The notes under the pieces are model-generated. The model did not search any database. It was given only the letters and a program-made list of their open reading frames with translations, and had not been told where the DNA came from. Below are positions 15,374 through 22,705 of a stretch of 36,193 nt of DNA, in pieces (positions within the stretch are counted from its first letter, which is position 1; the number at the start of each line of letters is the position of its first letter). Both the position numbers and the translations under genes were made by a program. Source of the DNA: Bacteroidota bacterium (GTDB lineage: Bacteria > Bacteroidota > Bacteroidia > Cytophagales > Cyclobacteriaceae); assembly GCA_022567155.1 (NCBI GenBank), contig JADFHN010000039.1, positions 1 to 36,193 of the forward strand, written 5' to 3'.

Positions 15374-16693
15374 ATGAAAAAAGTATTGATTCTTGGTGCT
15401 GGAATGGTTACAAAACCAATGGCTGACTATTTTCTTGATAAGTGTAAATATCATGTAGTAATGGCAACCCGTACAATTTCCAAAGCAGAAAAAATAATAA
15501 ACGACAAATCAAATGCAAAAGCCATCAGTTGGACCACTGATGATCGCGCTTTGCTTGATAAGCTTGTAGATGATGTAGATATCGTGATAAGTATGCTTCC
15601 ACCCACTCAGCACATACCTATTGCAAAAGCATGTATAAAATACAAGAAGAACATGGTGACAACTTCATATATCAATCCAGAGATGTTGGCGCTTGATAAA
15701 GACGCAAAGGGGCAAAACATAATCATTCTTAATGAAATTGGCGAGGACCCGGGAATAGACCACATGGGTGCAAAAAGAATGATTGACGAGATTAAGAATG
15801 AAGGTGGCAGCGTTGTCAGCCTGACTTCTTATGGAGCAGGGCTTCCTTCATTTGAGTATAACAGGAATCCTTTTGGATATAAATTTTCATGGAGCCCCAA
15901 AGGGGTTATGATGGCGGCAAGAACGCCTGCTGCATATTTAAAAGAGGGAAAGAGAATTGATGTCCCGGCAGAACTACTGTTTGATCATCACTGGCTTATT
16001 GATATTGAAGGGCTCGGAACTTTTGAGACTTATCCCAATCGTGATAGTACCAGATACAGAGAATATTTTGAGCTTGACGAAAACGTTTCGCTATACAGAG
16101 GAATACTTAGGTTTATAGGGTGGTGTAATACTTTACGCAATATGAAAAAGCTCAATTTGCTTGATGATGATAAACTTCAGAATTTCAAAAATAGGACATA
16201 CCGTGAATTCACAACATCCTTAACCGGAAACGACAATGAATCCGGAGGAATTGCCGAATTTCTGAATATGGAAGAAAATGATGATATAATCAAACGACTA
16301 AGATGGCTCGGTTTATTAGACGACAAAAAAATAACCATGATTAAAGGAACCAATGCCGACTTGTTAGTTGACCTAATGCTTAAAAAAATGTCATATGAAC
16401 CTCATGAAAAAGATATGATCATTGTTCATGATGAAATTGTTGCAAAATTCGAAAACCGGTATGAGAAAAGAATATCAACAATGATGGTAGAAGGAATACC
16501 GGGTGGTGATTCTGCAATGTCGAGAGCGGTTTCGCTTCCGGCAGCCATAGCAGCTAAACATATACTTGAAAATAAAATAACAATCAAAGGTGTTCAAATA
16601 CCAACCTCACCGGAAATTTATAATCCGGTACTTGATGAACTTGAGCTATTCGGATATAAATTTAAACATATGAAAATTAAAATGGATTATTAA
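15374..16693 (+). CDS. Saccharopine dehydrogenase family protein
   Basis: A 439-residue soluble enzyme. The N-terminal Rossmann motif VLILGAGMV (4-12) binds NAD(P), and VDIVISMLPP (67-76), YINPEML, and NEIGEDPGIDHMGA (132-145) are hallmarks of saccharopine reductase/dehydrogenase (LYS9-like, glutamate-forming). The C-terminal domain contains GAGLPSFEYNRNPFGYKFSWSP and the ARTPAAYLKEG strand. The length fits stand-alone saccharopine dehydrogenases. In bacteria these enzymes take part in lysine breakdown via saccharopine or in other amine-linked reactions; no lysine-ketoglutarate reductase lies next to it, so the pathway is open. It ends 15 bases before hairpin repeat copy 2, which probably terminates it. 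Confidence 0.85.
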   Translation: MKKVLILGAGMVTKPMADYFLDKCKYHVVMATRTISKAEKIINDKSNAKAISWTTDDRALLDKLVDDVDIVISMLPPTQHIPIAKACIKYKKNMVTTSYINPEMLALDKDAKGQNIIILNEIGEDPGIDHMGAKRMIDEIKNEGGSVVSLTSYGAGLPSFEYNRNPFGYKFSWSPKGVMMAARTPAAYLKEGKRIDVPAELLFDHHWLIDIEGLGTFETYPNRDSTRYREYFELDENVSLYRGILRFIGWCNTLRNMKKLNLLDDDKLQNFKNRTYREFTTSLTGNDNESGGIAEFLNMEENDDIIKRLRWLGLLDDKKITMIKGTNADLLVDLMLKKMSYEPHEKDMIIVHDEIVAKFENRYEKRISTMMVEGIPGGDSAMSRAVSLPAAIAAKHILENKITIKGVQIPTSPEIYNPVLDELELFGYKFKHMKIKMDY

Positions 16694-16707
16694 ACGACGG
16701 CTAAAAA

Positions 16708-16767
16708 AAATAGACGCCATTCCAGCCTGTTAGTTGGCAGGAAAAAGGCGTTTATTCAGGATCGTTA
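16708..16767. terminator. Hairpin repeat copy 2, probable terminator
   Basis: AGACGCC-ATT-CC-A-GCC-tgttagtt-GGC-A-GG-AAAAA-GGCGTTT forms a long interrupted stem right behind the saccharopine dehydrogenase stop. It aligns over about 60 bases, by eye roughly 70 percent identical, with the hairpin at 14460-14520. Orientation is the same relative to the upstream gene. Confidence 0.55.
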
Positions 16768-16962
16768 GCAGTAATCAGAAAAGCTACTGGAATCAACCTT
16801 TAGCCCGGATTATTCACTTCATTGAATTAATTTTCTATACTTAATTCTGTTGAGGATATGCCAATGATTTTAAGAAATTAAATATGAAATAATGGGCCTT
16901 TTATCTGTTCGTTATTGGCAATCTGAAAATGTTCAGGCAACAAAATATGAGGATTTAAGTAT

Positions 16963-17954
16963 ATGCGAGTATTAGTAACGGGTGCAGATGGTTTGCTGGG
17001 AAGTAATCTTGTAAGATTGCTTATAACCAGAGGATACGATGTAAGTGTTTTTCTACATCCTTCTTCACGCTCAACAACTCTTGATGGGTTAGAGATACAA
17101 AAACATTTTGGAGACATTCTGGAACCGGAATCTTTAGAAAATGCGATGACACAAATCGATGCTGTAGTTCATGCCGCAGCAAATACGAGTATTTGGCCTG
17201 CCCGGTCTGAAAATGTTCGAATGGTTAACATACAAGGTACCCAAAACGTAATCAATCTTGTTTTGAAATACAATATCAGCAGGATGATATATATTGGTTC
17301 GGCTAGTTCAGTAAATACAGTGGGTGCTTCAAACGTTAATTCTTATCCCGGAGCAAAATTTGGCCTGGATTACATTGATTCTAAGTATGAAGCGTTGAAT
17401 CTCATCCTGGATGCGGTAAAAACAAAGGAATTGCCAGCTTTAGCTATATTACCCACTTTTTGATTGGGCCTTATGATTCATCGCCCAGCTCAGGGAAAAT
17501 GATTATAGCGGTTGCAAAGCGCAAGTTAAGGTTTTATACGGGTGGAGGACGAAATTTCGTATCTGTAAAAGATGTATCATCAGCAATTGTCAATAGTTTG
17601 GAAATACAAAATATTGGAAAATATTACATTACAGGAAACGAAAATATATCATACAGGACCTTCTTCAAGAAGATTGCAACTGTGGTTGAACAGCCAGCGC
17701 CACAAATCAAAATCCCAAACTGGTCTATAAAAATATTGGGGTACATGGGAAATTTATTTGGATATCTTCTAAAAAAACAACCGCTGATTAGTTATCCGGT
17801 AGCCTGCATCTCATGTGAAAACCAATTTGCTTCAAGTGAAGATGCCAAAAATGAGCTGAAAATGCCTCAAACTCCAATCGAGGTTGCTATCGAAGAGTGT
17901 TATGAGTGGTTCAAAACTAAGGGGTATTGCTTATTATATGATGTGGAAGAATAA
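16963..17954 (+). pseudogene. NAD-dependent epimerase/dehydratase, frameshifted
   Basis: Two reading frames make up one extended SDR of about 330 residues. Part 1 (16963-17463, 166 aa) has the NAD motif TGADGLLGSN, the IDAVVHAAAN strand and catalytic Tyr/Lys in YIDSK, and stops after ILPTF. Part 2 (17460-17954, 164 aa) begins LIGPYDSSPSSGKMI, exactly what should follow in this family, and carries FVSVKDV and the substrate-domain end. The break lies in a run of five T (17457-17461); one extra T would restore the frame. Causes could be a sequencing error, a real loss mutation, or slippage at the T-run with a -1 shift. The gene overlaps the following SDR by 17 bases, so the two form an operon. 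Confidence 0.75.
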
Positions 17955-18738
17955 AGTAGTAATTATTACGGGTTCCAGCATTGGCATTGGACGCAGGTTA
18001 GCCTTTGAAATTGGCAAAAGAGGGGGCAAAGTGGTGATAAACGCCAGGAATAAAAGCCGGCTGGATAAAACCTATGCGGATATGAAATCGCAAGGATTGG
18101 ATGTGTCTGCTTGTCCTGGTGATATTTCTAAATATGAGGATTGTGTCAAAATCATTGCGCATTCCATTAAAATTTATGACAAGCTCGACGTACTCATCAA
18201 TAATGCCGGGATTGCTGCTAAAGCTACGCTTGAAGAAATAAAACCGGTTGTATTCAAGCAAGTCATGGATGTGAATTTTTTAGGCTCGGTTTTCATGACC
18301 CAGGCTGCATTACCTTATATCCGTCAAACTGAAGGCAGTATATTGTTTATAGGCAGCCTTGCCGGGATCCATGGTATAGGAAACTACTCTGCCTATAGCA
18401 GCTCAAAAATGGCTCTCACTGCACTGGTTGAGTCATTAAGAATTGAGATGCACCAGACAGGTATTCATATTGGATTAGCCTATGTTGGTTTTGCCGAGAA
18501 TGATCCGGAAAAGACATTTTTAAATAAAGATGGACTTCTTATGCCCCAGTCTGCAAGAAATACAATAAAACAGGTGCCAGTTAAAAAAGTAGCTCTTCGA
18601 TTGATGCGGATGATTGAACGCCGGCAATCTAAATCCGCGTTCACTCTGCTGGGTAAGTTAAATGCTATTTTAAACCGAATATCGCCGTTTTTGGTGCATC
18701 GAATTCTTCTGAATGCATATAAAAAGGATCAAAATTAA
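17938..18738 (+). CDS. Short-chain dehydrogenase/reductase (SDR)
   Basis: With the ATG at 17938 as start (MMWKNKVVIITG) the protein has 266 residues, the usual classical-SDR size plus a short C-terminal helix. It shows TGSSIGIG for NAD(P) binding, LINNAGIA, the active-site Ser in FIGSLAG and catalytic Tyr/Lys in YSSSK. The extra C-terminal segment (RISPFLVHRILLNAYKK) is hydrophobic-basic and may touch the membrane, as in SDRs acting on lipids or sterols. An upstream in-frame start at 17884 would lie deep inside the preceding epimerase gene and is less likely. It is coupled to that gene by a 17-base overlap. The substrate is unknown. Confidence 0.8.
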   Translation: MMWKNKVVIITGSSIGIGRRLAFEIGKRGGKVVINARNKSRLDKTYADMKSQGLDVSACPGDISKYEDCVKIIAHSIKIYDKLDVLINNAGIAAKATLEEIKPVVFKQVMDVNFLGSVFMTQAALPYIRQTEGSILFIGSLAGIHGIGNYSAYSSSKMALTALVESLRIEMHQTGIHIGLAYVGFAENDPEKTFLNKDGLLMPQSARNTIKQVPVKKVALRLMRMIERRQSKSAFTLLGKLNAILNRISPFLVHRILLNAYKKDQN

Positions 18739-18760
18739 ATAATTGGTTTATAGAAAATAA

Positions 18761-18967
18761 ACACCATGTATTCGTTATCAAAAGGGAGAAGCTCATGTCT
18801 ATGATATTGGAGGTAACGCTGCTGAGAATTATGTGGATGGCTCCTGATTAAAAACATACGGTTTTAGTTCCTATGATTATGTAAATCCAGACTATAGAAA
18901 TACATCCCCTCAAACGATCATATTGGATTTCGTTCAATACTGGAAAAGCAGGCTTGTAAAATATATT
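18761..18967 (+). pseudogene. Remnant of an unidentified gene, with internal stop
   Basis: One forward frame reads protein-like sequence (QKGEAHVYDIGGNAAENYV, then a TGA near 18836, then SYDYVNPDYRNTSPQTIILD and FVQYWKS) without any start codon in place. The residue composition is typical of a folded enzyme rather than of intergenic DNA. I do not recognise the family. It runs into the end of the reverse-strand TonB receptor gene, so the rest has probably been deleted. Confidence 0.4.
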
Positions 18968-21346
18968 TTAAAAATCCAGGGTATAACTGATGATCGGGAT
19001 AATACTGGACTGGGGATCAAAAATTACCTTTTGCAGGAGAAAATCGTATTCGGGTCTTTCCTCGTTAACCCGGTTTGTTGCATTCTGAATATCCAGTGAT
19101 AACTTCCAGGAGCGCGTGGGGAGATTTTTTCGATAGGAGATACGCAAATCCATTCGAAAATAGTAGATCGTTTTATTTGCAAATGCCTGGTCCTGTATTT
19201 CAATGGTGCGCCTGAACATTTCTGACATTCCTTCATCGATGGGTGTGTACCGTAATCCATCCGAATACAAAAATTTAAGTCCCGCTTCGAAAGTATTGCC
19301 ATTTTGTAATTGCCATTCTTTTCCTGTAGTGAAAGATGCTATCAGATCACTGGCATAACGTGTGGGATAAACAGGACTTCCCTTTCCTTTACTAAAATTC
19401 GATGTAAATAATGAGGTGTTGAGGATAAAAAATAGCTGATTTGCGAAATATTTTTCGAGGGAAATATCCATACCGTAATTTCTCCCTTCACCAGTTGCTT
19501 CCAACGGATCAACTTCAAATTCATCCCCGGCATTGAGCAGCCAAAAAGATCGCTGGGGCAGGAGAGACGCCGGCACATTGTAAAGGAATTGGTAATATGG
19601 TTCGATCTTAAGTACCAGGAAATCAGAAAATCCCAAAGCCAGCCCTGAATTGAAATAATGGGATTTCATAAGTGGCAGGTCCAGGTTGGGGAACCCTGTA
19701 ATTTGCCCTGTAACCTGATCGGTGGCTGTGGTATAGCTCGATGTAAAGGGCACAATCTGGCTCGTGTTGGCATAGGCAAGGGAAATTTTGTTCCGTTTAC
19801 CAAAATATTGTGACAGCTCAATACGTGGTTCAACGTTCCATTGTTGATTAAAAGCATAATAAACGAGAGTAATACCACCCCTTAATGTTGTCGATGGTGT
19901 AATGCGATAGTTTGTCTGGAAATAAGCCTGGTTATACCAGGTCGTACCATTGCCCGTCACATTAGTTCGGTCAACTCCCGTATAGGCATCATACCGATTG
20001 GCAAACACGTCGAAAACAAGGTTACTTATGTTCAGTCCTCCGCTATAGTTTACACTGTTGCTGAATTTTCCATTATAGGACGCAGCAAGTACATATTTAC
20101 CATTGTTGAAATGTTCGTTTTTTATTTGGCCGGGATCCCCCTGGATATTTACCGTATCCTCATTCCAGGTTATTTCGTTTGCACTTGCTGATAAAGTTAA
20201 ACGCAGGTAAGAATTTGCACTCGTCAAATGCGTATATGACAGCCCTGCAACTCCAAGCTGTGTATTATAATCATACTGTTTTTTGTCCCTGTAGTATTCC
20301 CATTCATTCGGATCGGCCACTGGTTCACGTTTTTCGTTACTCAGGCCTCCAAGTCCGTACACATTAATGATACCTTTTTTTCCGGAAGGAAAGTACAGGT
20401 TGAAAGACAAATCCTGAAATACATTGGAAACATTCGGGGAAACAATCCGGATACCCATGGAATTTAACAGACCTAATGTAGAATACCTGTAATTGACGAG
20501 ATAACTACTCTTTTTATTCTTTTTTGAAAAAGGCCCTTCAGTTGCAAATTCCAGACCAATCATACCCGCCTGGATGCGATATTCCCTTTCTTCAGAATTT
20601 CCTTTTCTGAAATTAAGGTCCATTGCTCCGGCAAGGGCATTGCTGAATTGGTTGGGCATGGTACCCACCATAAAGTCAGATACACCCAATACGTATATGC
20701 TTAAGGCACTTATTCCTCCGCCAGAGGATGATTTGTCAGGAAAATGGTTAGGGTTTACGATGTCAGCGCCTTCCAATCTCCATAATACCCCCAGGGGCGA
20801 ATTTCCACGTACCACAATGGTATTTTCGTTGTCCTGCGCTGAAAATTGAACACCCGGGAGGGAGAGCGCCATTCTACCCGGATCATTGATGCTTCCTGCA
20901 AACCGTTGGGTTTCTTCTACATTAAATGATCGGGCACTCAACGTAACAAATTCGTTTAAAGGCTCAGACCCCATTTTCTTCGCCGTAATGACAACTGCAT
21001 CCGCGGTAATAGCCGATTCAATAAGCTGAATATTTAATACAAGTTCTTTTGCCGATGTTAATTCAATATATCCCGATTTCCATCCCTCATACCCGATAAA
21101 TGTGCAATAAACAAAATGTCTTCCTACCGGAACATTTTCAATTTTATAATTCCCGTCAATATCTGAAGTTCCACCGTAAGCGATGCTGTCTCCCTGATAA
21201 ATATAGACATTGGCTCCCGGCATGGTTTGCAATGTATTTTTATCCGTAATACGCCCTTTGATTGATTGAGTAGGTACCTGTGAAAAAGCCAACCAATGAC
21301 AAGTTAAAAAAACCATCAGAAGTACTTTACGGATTGTGGCAATCAT
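18968..21346 (-). CDS. TonB-dependent receptor with carboxypeptidase-regulatory-like N-terminus
   Basis: A 792-residue outer-membrane protein on the reverse strand. A signal peptide (about 1-22, LAFSQ) is followed by a carboxypeptidase regulatory-like beta-sandwich (about 27-112: IKGRITDKNTLQTMPGANVYI...DGNYKIENVPVG), a plug domain (about 125-235: RFAGSINDPGRMALSLPGVQ, IVVRGNSPLGVLWRLEGADI) and a beta-barrel to the C-terminal LDF, which ends in an aromatic residue as outer-membrane proteins do. No SusD partner is adjacent, so it is not a classical SusCD glycan system. The substrate could be a siderophore, cofactor or oligomer. It stands alone; the ATG lies at the reverse complement of 21344-21346. 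Confidence 0.88.
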   Translation of the reverse strand: MIATIRKVLLMVFLTCHWLAFSQVPTQSIKGRITDKNTLQTMPGANVYIYQGDSIAYGGTSDIDGNYKIENVPVGRHFVYCTFIGYEGWKSGYIELTSAKELVLNIQLIESAITADAVVITAKKMGSEPLNEFVTLSARSFNVEETQRFAGSINDPGRMALSLPGVQFSAQDNENTIVVRGNSPLGVLWRLEGADIVNPNHFPDKSSSGGGISALSIYVLGVSDFMVGTMPNQFSNALAGAMDLNFRKGNSEEREYRIQAGMIGLEFATEGPFSKKNKKSSYLVNYRYSTLGLLNSMGIRIVSPNVSNVFQDLSFNLYFPSGKKGIINVYGLGGLSNEKREPVADPNEWEYYRDKKQYDYNTQLGVAGLSYTHLTSANSYLRLTLSASANEITWNEDTVNIQGDPGQIKNEHFNNGKYVLAASYNGKFSNSVNYSGGLNISNLVFDVFANRYDAYTGVDRTNVTGNGTTWYNQAYFQTNYRITPSTTLRGGITLVYYAFNQQWNVEPRIELSQYFGKRNKISLAYANTSQIVPFTSSYTTATDQVTGQITGFPNLDLPLMKSHYFNSGLALGFSDFLVLKIEPYYQFLYNVPASLLPQRSFWLLNAGDEFEVDPLEATGEGRNYGMDISLEKYFANQLFFILNTSLFTSNFSKGKGSPVYPTRYASDLIASFTTGKEWQLQNGNTFEAGLKFLYSDGLRYTPIDEGMSEMFRRTIEIQDQAFANKTIYYFRMDLRISYRKNLPTRSWKLSLDIQNATNRVNEERPEYDFLLQKVIFDPQSSIIPIISYTLDF

Positions 21347-21408
21347 GCAATTAAGGTAATGAATTATCCCACAAATAAAAAATGCAGTAGAAACATCAGT
21401 TTAGATTG

Positions 21409-21528
21409 ATGAAATCGTATTATTATTTCCATGAATTTGGTGATATTGAATACACTTTGAAAAATTTTGCGGCATTTAATTATGGGGAAATTAAGGTAGT
21501 ATTAACGAGGAATTTGAAAGACTATTAA
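21409..21528 (+). CDS. Small ORF, unknown (39 aa)
   Basis: An ATG-started frame rich in aromatic residues (MKSYYYFHEFGDIEYTLKNF at the start, KVVLTRNLKDY at the end). The composition is protein-like, but I recognise no family; it may be a remnant of a larger gene. Confidence 0.2.
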   Translation: MKSYYYFHEFGDIEYTLKNFAAFNYGEIKVVLTRNLKDY

Positions 21529-21681
21529 AAAAGTGAATTAGGAGATTCAACTCCGGAAACATTTTCGAAGTCCAGGATTGCCCGCTACTACAAAGTGTAT
21601 GGCGCCATTTCCGTATTCCTTTTCCACCCTATGTATTTCTCATAATTTTTCTGATTTTATTCTACTGGTGTTCGAGAAAAT

Positions 21682-21894
21682 TCCCCTCCTTGCCGTGCCT
21701 GCCCTGACTGCCGTCAGGCAGGGAGGGGTTAGTGGTGGGTAAAATATTGAAAATCAAAAAGAAAAGGCATGATTTTGTTGCGGAACAAATTATAGGGGTT
21801 GGTTTTTCAGAAAAAGAGAAAAATACTTCAAAATGAATAAATAGGCCTTTTCGGGTAAAATTAATTTTTCCCCGTACAACAATAATTTTATTCT
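21682..21894. repeat. Dispersed repeat, copy 2
   Basis: Second copy of the element at 12213-12391: CCCCTCC head, GGGAGGGG, GTGGGTAAA, TTGAAAATCAAAAAGAAAAG, GATTTTGTTGCGGAACAAAT, and the TTAATTTTTCCCCGTACAACAATAA end. It differs mainly by about 30 extra bases in the head hairpin (TGCCGTGCCTGCCCTGACTGCCGTCAGGCA region), which lengthen the stem. It has the same orientation as copy 1. Confidence 0.7.
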
Positions 21895-22021
21895 AACTCT
21901 TACAATTCTGTGTCAAGATTACATACACAAACATTATGTACAGGAATAAAATTTAAACTACATAAACCTTCATATAAAATGAAATAACACTAACTTAGAG
22001 TTTTAAATTATATTATTAACA

Positions 22022-22213
22022 ATGAAAAAAGGAACAGTTAAATTCTTCAATGAAACTAAAGGATTTGGATTCATTAGCGAAGAAGATTCAAATGAAGAGC
22101 ACTTCGTACACATTTCTGGTTTAATTGATGAAATTAAAGAAGGTGACACCGTAGAATTTGAATTAAAGGAAGGTAAAAAAGGATTAAACGCAGTAAATGT
22201 CAAAGTGATTTAA
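22022..22213 (+). CDS. Cold-shock protein (CspA family)
   Basis: A 63-residue single cold-shock domain. RNP1 is KGFGFI (residues 14-19) and RNP2 is HFVHIS (27-32, where most members have DxFVHxS). The chain ends GLNAVNVKVI, matching the usual GPxAxNVxxI end. It binds single-stranded RNA/DNA and is expected to melt RNA structure during cold shock or growth change. The gene is monocistronic, followed by a strong terminator, and has a leader of over 100 bases that could carry post-transcriptional control. Confidence 0.95.
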   Translation: MKKGTVKFFNETKGFGFISEEDSNEEHFVHISGLIDEIKEGDTVEFELKEGKKGLNAVNVKVI

Positions 22214-22243
22214 TATTTATTCTTTAACTTTTTATTCATCTTG

Positions 22244-22283
22244 AACAAAGCCTGTCAACTGTACAGGCTTTGTTTTCTTTTTT
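22244..22283 (+). terminator. Rho-independent terminator of the cold-shock gene
   Basis: AACAAAGCCTGT and ACAGGCTTTGTT form a perfect 12-bp stem around a 7-base loop (CAACTGT), followed by TTCTTTTTT. It lies 31 bases after the stop codon. This is the clearest terminator in the window. Confidence 0.92.
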
Positions 22284-22705
22284 AATAATGTATTATTAAC
22301 CAGGAAAGAAACGGAATATTGATTATTAACATTTTTTGACAGAAAGTATCAGTGTATAGCACCAGCTCAAACTACATTCCAGCCCGAAGCACATACTACC
22401 TTTGCCCCAGGAAAGTTGTGCTTCATATAACGGTAGGGCCGATGGATCCGGGGCCTGCATAAAGGTTTTGATATGCAAATTACCAGACGCCAGCTGACAG
22501 TACTCCTTTTATTCAAGGTAAAATAAATCGTAATTTATTTAAATATTTGAAGATTATTTGATATGATTATAAGAATTTACTCTTTTTTCTTGGTTACTAA
22601 TTCAGTTTTAAACGAATAAAAGTAAAACTGGCCGAATTTTGTTATTATGTAACAAAATGTTAGGAGGATAGTGTTTTTTACTTGGTTGCAGTAGAAACTT
22701 TTTAA
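22284..22705. other. 422-base gap with an inverted repeat, upstream of the adhesin operon
   Basis: No gene is supported. GAAGCACA (22386-22393) and TGTGCTTC (22417-22424) form a perfect 8-bp stem with a 23-base loop. From 22500 on, the sequence is very AT-rich. CTGGCCGAATTTTGTTATTATGTAACAAAATG (about 22629-22660) holds a second small inverted repeat (TTTTGTTA/TAACAAAA). These could be operator or attenuator elements for the adhesin operon; no TAnnTTTG element was found close to the start. Confidence 0.35.
22639..22659. promoter_or_regulatory. Palindrome TTTTGTTA-ttatg-TAACAAAA upstream of adhesin operon
   Basis: An 8-bp perfect inverted repeat with a 5-base spacer, about 50 bases upstream of the adhesin start. 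The size and symmetry fit a dimeric regulator site, but it lies in AT-rich DNA where such matches arise more easily. Confidence 0.3.

Larger units (their letters stand above)
21347..22021. other. 675-base gap: small ORF, dispersed repeat copy 2, csp leader
   Basis: Between the TonB receptor and the cold-shock gene lie a 39-codon frame (21409-21528), a stretch with no features (21530-21650), copy 2 of the dispersed repeat (21682-21894) and a 127-base AT-rich leader before the cold-shock ATG. The leader could be a long 5' UTR, common for cold-shock genes, but I cannot point to a fold or promoter. Confidence 0.4.

Noticed and set aside
18968-21346. SusC-type receptor of a polysaccharide utilisation locus
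   Set aside because: No SusD gene, glycoside hydrolases or sugar regulators are nearby, and the length is shorter than that of typical SusC proteins.
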